DNA of 64,000 nucleotides from Diadema setosum (lineage: Eukaryota; Echinodermata; Echinoidea; Diadematoida; Diadematidae), in assembly GCA_033980235.1 (NCBI GenBank), contig CM067070.1, forward strand, positions 5,339,544-5,403,543. Direction: 5' to 3'. A program made the position numbers and the translations under genes. The notes under the pieces are model-generated. The model saw only the letters and a program-made list of their open reading frames with translations. It did not search any database and was not told the DNA's origin. Position 1 is the stretch's first letter, and every line of letters starts with the position of its first letter. This document shows, piece after piece, positions 58,576-64,000 of this stretch.

Positions 58576-59720
58576 CCCCCGTCACACTAGAGGCGGAATG
58601 AGCCGGAATGCCGTTGGAATGAAAATTCTTCCTGCCTTCCTGCATATTCGAAGTGCATTCTAAAAATTTTGACGACATTCTGAGTGCGTTCCAAACATTC
58701 GGGCCCATTCTTGTGGCCAGCCGAAATGTTTTAAGCATGCTTAAAACATTCGAGGAGCATTCGAAGTGGAGAAATATCGATTTTTATTCGAAGGGTATTC
58801 TAACTGGACTCTGATTGCATTCTAAATATTCTTACGGCATTCTAAATATTCTGACGCCATTCCCACAGCATTTGAAACAATCTGATCTCATTTGAGGGAG
58901 AATCGGAACGGTGTTGCACCTCAAATTCTGCCAAAATATCTCAAATGCTCATGCAATTACCCCCAGTTAAATAATGGTTAGTGAAAAGGTTAGAGTAAAT
59001 GGTTAGGGTTAGGATTAGGTTCAGGATTAGGAGTAGGGTTAGGGTAACGGGAAGGGTCTGGGGTAATTGTCGAGGGGGTAACTAGCCTAGACATTCTTTT
59101 TTAAAGAAGGTCTTTCTGGAGGACAGCAATCTGTAGCAAAGCAATATGGTCCAAGGATGATCGGGTTGAGACTGGTGAAAATCACCATTTTATACGCTTT
59201 CGGAGACTATTCCGGCGGCATTCTTGACACACACGGGACATTCGTGTTGCATTCTAAGTACATTCTAAGTGTATTCGAAATTTTCGGGCTGCATTTTGTT
59301 TGAATTCGTGAACATTCAAAGTATATTTGGTAGCCATTCCTGGAACGTTCTGACAGCATTCGAAATGAGTTTGTACTGCATGTGAGACGCTTTCCGACTA
59401 TCAGACTTCGGGCAGCAATCGAACCGCGCTCGTGCGGCATTCGAAGTGCTTTCTAAAGATTCTGACTCCATTCTAACAGTATTCTGAATATTAATACAGC
59501 ATTCCAAGTACATTCGAGCAGCATTCGAGAGCTAATTCATTCGGAATGTGCAAGAATGATTCGAGAATGATTCGAAGTCCATTCCAAGTATTCGAACAGC
59601 ATTCCCTACCAAATTGTTAGAAATTGAATCTCTCTCCCGAATGTGGCACGAATTTGGAAAATCTTTAATTCCGGCTGGTTCTGCTTGATTCGTGCTGATT
59701 CCGAATAAGTGTGACGGGGG
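58576..59720. mobile_element. Terminal-inverted-repeat element with CATTC arrays
   Basis: Ends CCCCCGTCACACT and AGTGTGACGGGGG are perfect inverse repeats. Both halves are filled with irregular repeats of the type GCATTCGAAGTGCATTCTAA, GACGGCATTC and ACATTC. In the centre (58,988-59,056) is a run of TTAGGGTTAGG-like units. There is no coding frame of substance. It looks like a 1.1 kb non-autonomous DNA transposon; the superfamily is not identified. Confidence 0.8.
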
Positions 59721-59859
59721 AAAGTCACATGCGTAGAATGAAATAAGGAAAAAATATAAAGCCCCCCCCCCAAAAAAAAAAATAAATAAATAAATAAATA
59801 AAAAAAAAATAAAACAAATAATAATAATAAAAATATCAAAAGCTTAAGATTGACTATCA

Positions 59860-61331
59860 GTCCATGGGCCAGGCCAGATATTGGTACCATCTGAGGTGGC
59901 AAAACCTTTTTGGTGTCATTTTGTTTGTCGGGCATAGATATGCTTATCAAGCTATGATAGCATTTCCAAATGAGTAGCGTAGTCCTAATAAATGAATTTT
60001 TAACCCGTTTGTTTTCGCTGTTATATCCCTTTACTTCTGAATCGAAACTAACCGCTATAGAAAGAAGAGCACTGTCTTCTGTATGTCCACAGGTGTTCTG
60101 TTGTAAACGCGGTGCGCTTAGTCTTTATTCAAGGCAGCGAAGGGAATAGCCAAGGGTTATGATGTCCACAGCGCTTAGTCTTTATTCAAGACGGCGAAAG
60201 GAATATCCAAAGCTAATGATACAGTGTATATCCCTTTATCTAAAAAGCAAAAAAAAAAAAAAAAAAAATCCTAGTGGAAATTTTCAAAGATCACACTCTG
60301 CCTGTCTTTGGTCAAAGAGCGTCAAAAATATTTGGCATTGGTCGGGTTGATGGCTGAAATCTATGACTAAGCTACTACTCTGGAAATGCTATTATACTTT
60401 TATAGCAAAATAATATTCCTTAGATATATGCCATTTCAAAATGCACAACTAGAACTTGCCACCTCAGGTGGTACCAGTAACCCATTTTTCGGGTCTTGAC
60501 CCATGGACTAATTGTGTGACAATTGTTTCCGTGTGTGTGTGTGTGTGTGTGTGTTTGTCTGATTAACAACAATATCACTTCTGGTAAACACTGCAAAAAA
60601 ACAACAACAACAAAACAAAACAATGTACCGTTATCATATCTAAAGTTACTAATAAAAGGAATTATCTATACTGTTTTAATACTACCCTCTCAACAAATAC
60701 ATCAGTTTTAAACAAAAATCACTCTGCTCATTTACAATAGTATTTATTATTACGTATTGTATTGTACCGGTTCATTGTTTGATGGAAATAAAGCTACATT
60801 GGCGTGGCATTAGTGTTTTCACCTCAGCGTTTTCACCGGAAAATGATGAATAATCAAAAATACGGCAAAATCCACGAGGAATTGCTTTTTTGTTTGTTTT
60901 TTAGATAAAGGGATATACACTGTATCATAGGCTTTGGATATTCCCTTCGCCGTCTTGAATAAAGACTAAACGCACCGCGTTTAGCTCTGGACAGCATCAC
61001 CCTTTGGATATTCCCTTCGCCGCCTTGAATAAATACTAAGCGCACCGCGTTTACAACAGAACACCTGTGGACATACCATGAGCTCCATGAACATACAGAA
61101 GACCGTGCTCTTGTTTCTATAGCGGTTAGCCTCGATTCAGAAGTACAGGGATATAAAAACGAGACCAAATTGGTTAAAAATTCATTTATTAGGACTAAGC
61201 TACTCATTTGGAAATGCTATCATAGCTTGATAAGCATATCTATTCCCAACAAACAAAATGACACCAAAAAGGTATTGCCACCTGAGATGGTACCAATAAC
61301 CAATTTTTCGCCTCTTGGCCCATGGACTATA
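59860..61331. repeat. Large composite inverted repeat, arms about 400-450 bp
   Basis: The left arm (59,860 to about 60,280) starts GTCCATGGGCCAGGCCAGAT and includes TGGTACCATCTGAGGTGGCA, AAGCTATGATAGCATTTCC and GTCTTTATTCAAGACGGCG. The right arm (about 60,870-61,331) is its inverse, ending TTGGCCCATGGACTAT. Each arm has an internal tandem duplication of the GTCTTTATTCAAG segment. A third, diverged unit in right-arm orientation lies at about 60,365-60,515. The (GT)n near 60,530 sits between the arms. Confidence 0.75.
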
Positions 61332-61745
61332 TAGGTTGAGCCGTTTCACCAATTTTGAGTCCTCACACAAAATCAGTGCATGCGACCTTTTGTTGGTTTT
61401 GTGATGCACGGCCTCAAATGATCTGCAATGATAGTAGGCACTGGTGGTGTGTACAGATCTGTTGCTGACTCCAATTAGGCACATAGTCGGTATGTAAATG
61501 ATAATACACGACAGAACTCTTCACATTAAATGTTGGAGACCATTCTTTGGCTGGAAAATAAACATAAAGACATCTTGAAAAGACTATCAGGCATTAGTGG
61601 TCACAAAATTTATATCTGATATAAATCATGTAATCTCGTAGACGTAGTGCATACCATGTCATCAATATTGGAAAAAGGTTATAATGGCTACATTATCGAA
61701 CATGTTTACAACGACCACCTGTCTTTAACGACTACATTCTCGTTA

Positions 61746-62054
61746 CAACTGATTGACAAATTGCCGTACATCGAAGTAAATAAGCACTGAATTGATCAGT
61801 GTTTCGGTAGTAGCCATGATAAAAAAAAAAAAATGTGATGAAAAATCATGGGCGTACGTACTCCTTTTGCTGTCGGGCGGAAGCTCGGTGGTCTAGTGGA
61901 GATGACGCCTGTCCGGAGATTAGGAAGTCGTAGGTTCGAATCCTGCTCGAGTACGTACGCCCATGATTGTTTTTGTTTTGTTAAATTCATGGCTACTACT
62001 AAAACACTGATCAATTCACTGCTTATTTATGTAGGGCAATTTATTAATCAATTG
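61746..62054 (+). mobile_element. Palindrome with a tRNA-like loop (copy 2)
   Basis: The left arm, about 61,746-61,862 (words GAATTGATCAGTG, TAGTAGCCATGA, CATGGGCGTACGTACT), pairs with the right arm, about 61,949-62,054. The loop (about 61,874-61,948) has tRNA-like promoter words: A-box-like TGGTCTAGTGG and B-box GGTTCGAATCC with a good T-arm (GTAGG-TTCGAAT-CCTGC). The acceptor stem and anticodon arm are poor, so it is a tRNA-derived sequence and not a working tRNA. Confidence 0.75.
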
Positions 62055-62375
62055 CAATGAAAAACATCTCAACGGAAGAATTTCATTTATTTGAATACAT
62101 TCTCGTTGCTCGAGCGGTCTTCGTAGATATGCTTGATTAATACGTATGTACATTGATCTTAAAATAGGACTTCTTCAGGTGTGGCTTTAGTTAAGGGTTT
62201 ACAAAATCAAACTCTCATGGCCTATCATAATCATTCAGCTTTACAATGACGTACTCCTCACAACAGTGTAGGCATAATATTCACGGTTCGAAGGTTAAAG
62301 TTATGATTAAGATCATGTTATTGAACACATGAACACTAGAATAGTTATATCATGGATTGGAAGATCACGTGGTGA

Positions 62376-62377
62376 AC

Positions 62378-62411
<34 letters not shown>

Positions 62412-62510
62412 CAGATATGATAGATAGCTAGATAGATAGATAGAAAGATAAATATACAGAAAGAAAGAGAGAGAGGAAGAGAGAGAGGAAGAGAAAGAGA
62501 GGGGGATGTG
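62376..62510. repeat. (GATA)n then GA-rich microsatellite
   Basis: About 15 GATA units with interruptions, followed by AGAGAGAGGAAGAG repeats. Confidence 0.95.
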
Positions 62511-62787
62511 TCACAAATAGAAAGGGCAAGAAGTATGTAGAGATATGTATAGATATTTCATCGCTCATTTCCTGTGAAAGCATGATTCACTTATACATGA
62601 GACACGGAAACTAATAGAGCGGGTTCGTGTATGTATACATGAGACCGTCCTGCCGAGATTTCTGGGCTGAAAACAGCAGCAACATGATACAAGTCAGTCA
62701 GAGCCATGGCAACTATACAAGAACAGCGACACCAGCAACAACAACAGCAACATTAACATCCTATCCATCTTCTGGTTGCTATTACTG

Positions 62788-63130
62788 GTATTATTTACCA
62801 TTTACAAATGAAAGAAAAACCCAGTTTAAGTGCTTAAAATAGTTCTAAAATGTGAGTAAGAGACAGACACAACTAATGTAAAAAATGTTAATCAGGATAA
62901 TCGATATTAAGTACTGTTAATATACAAGATGTGAACAATTTTTATGATACAATGAATTTCAGCATAAACAATTAATAGTCATGATTTGTTGGGAAAAATG
63001 GTGATATATCTTTATATTACATTATATGGTAGGATCTTTTGTGATCCAACTTACTCACACATATTCATCAAATGTGATAACTCGAACATTTTTCATATCA
63101 CCGGTCTCAATGATAAACAATACCTTTAAC
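62788..63130 (-). mobile_element. Family-2 inverted-repeat element, copy 4
   Basis: The reverse orientation of the family near 20.1 and 33.3 kb: TAGTTCTAAAATGTGAGTAA, ACAAGATGTGAACAATT, TATGGTAGGATCTTTTGTGA, then ATTCATCAAATGTGATAACT, ending ATACCTTTAAC. Confidence 0.7.
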
Positions 63131-63134
63131 GACG

Positions 63135-64000
63135 TGTCATGCAACTATTGTGACGTAAAATGTCAGACAGTTTGGGGGCTGGGCACGGCGTTTATTTATA
63201 AAGGAAGCTGATAGAGAGACTATAATCATGTAAATATTGCAAAACTCTTTTGACAACATTTCTCAAATCATGTCCCATGGTCAAAGTTGGTCTTAAATAT
63301 TCGTCTTTTTTGAGGCTGCCAAACCAAATATAGCTAGAAAAGGCACTCGTATAGAGTGCAGGCCTCCGTCAAGCAGCTCATTTCCACTCATATACACACA
63401 CTATGCTGAAAATCGCCCAATTTCTCAATAATAGAAGTCTTTTGTTACATCATCAGCTGGTACGTGGTAGCTACGCGGCGCCTCGCCCGAGCAGAGCACG
63501 TCGATCTTTAGAGCGCTTATACAAACCTCAAATACACGCAGCTTGAACCCCAAGTTCACTGACCCTATCTCCAAAAATTCCCGGATCCCTACAAAAGCTG
63601 AATCATCTCTTCCTTGTGTTACTGTGAAGTTTTCCTGCAAGTTTCGTTCAAATCGATTCACAACTTTTTGAGTTATTTTGCAAACAGACAAAAACCAACG
63701 CCGATGATCACCTTAACCTCCTCCTTCCTTGGCGGAGGAAAATTATTAATAATGTTTGGCAAAGTTTAGGTTCTTAAAAGAAACAAACAATCGAATCTCG
63801 TGTATCAGTAGTACCTTTACTTTAAAAAAGATTTACTTCTGGCAGGTCTTACATGGTGTATAGTCACTGCCATTTCTTTACTTCTCTGTTTTTGTTTTGT
63901 TTTTTTAACCATAAGAGGAACCGTCGGCACATCACAAAATGCTTGATAACACAGCAGATAGATGTCAAAATGTAATGCATAATAAACGCATAAGCAATGC
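63135..64000. other. Right end of the window, nothing assigned
   Basis: AT-rich sequence with no supported gene. The short minus-strand open frame near 63,425-63,691 has no splice context or family features that I can recognise. Confidence 0.5.

Noticed and set aside
58988..59056. Telomere or telomere-fusion site
   Set aside because: The TTAGGG-like run is short, imperfect and lies inside a bounded TIR element.
61874..61955. Functional tRNA gene
   Set aside because: The A and B boxes and T-arm are present, but the acceptor and anticodon stems do not pair well and it lies in the loop of a palindrome.

Overview
The window is animal (metazoan) nuclear DNA: AT-rich, intron-bearing, and packed with (TA)n, (CA)n and (CAA)n microsatellites, inverted-repeat elements and retroelement remains. 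An intact Ty3/gypsy-type retrotransposon with integrase placed before reverse transcriptase (the Gmr1-like order, described from deuterostomes) and an NXPE-family gene point to a marine deuterostome. An echinoderm is my best guess, but no species can be named.

Layout. 0.3-4.8 kb (minus): the Gmr1-like gag-pol ORF, followed by a long repeat-rich leader and a possible primer-binding site/LTR near 9.9 kb. 13.2-45.6 kb: five paralogous four-exon genes (here A-E, orientation +,+,-,-,+) for small secreted precursors. Each has a TATA box, a non-coding first exon, an exon for signal peptide plus acidic propiece with two Lys-Arg sites, a 66-75-nt exon carrying all four mature cysteines, and a tiny last exon for a Gly-rich tail. 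28.2-29.6 kb: a decayed LINE. 48.6-53.4 kb (minus): at least three exons of an NXPE-like gene, with a possible further 5' exon at 55 kb. 53.5-64 kb: mostly repeats, including a 1.1 kb terminal-inverted-repeat element with CATTC arrays, a large composite palindrome, and a palindrome with a tRNA-like loop.

The best candidate for an undescribed system is the five-gene cluster. Its precursors look like antimicrobial or host-defence peptides: signal, acidic propiece, KR-flanked spacer, then a 38-41 residue mature peptide with the pattern C-x6/9-C-W-C-x9-C. In general plan they recall starfish cysteine-rich antimicrobial peptides such as PpCrAMP, but I could not compare sequences. The exons show mosaic similarity: A and C share an almost identical mature exon although inverted relative to each other, while A and B share the propiece exon. 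This suggests gene conversion in the cluster. Several inverted-repeat families sit in the introns and spacers, including a MITE embedded in (TA)n tracts, elements bracketing gene D's coding exons, and two palindromes with tRNA-like loops.

Limits: all gene models are hand-spliced from GT/AG signals, frame and paralog comparison, with no transcript evidence. Repeat boundaries are approximate.
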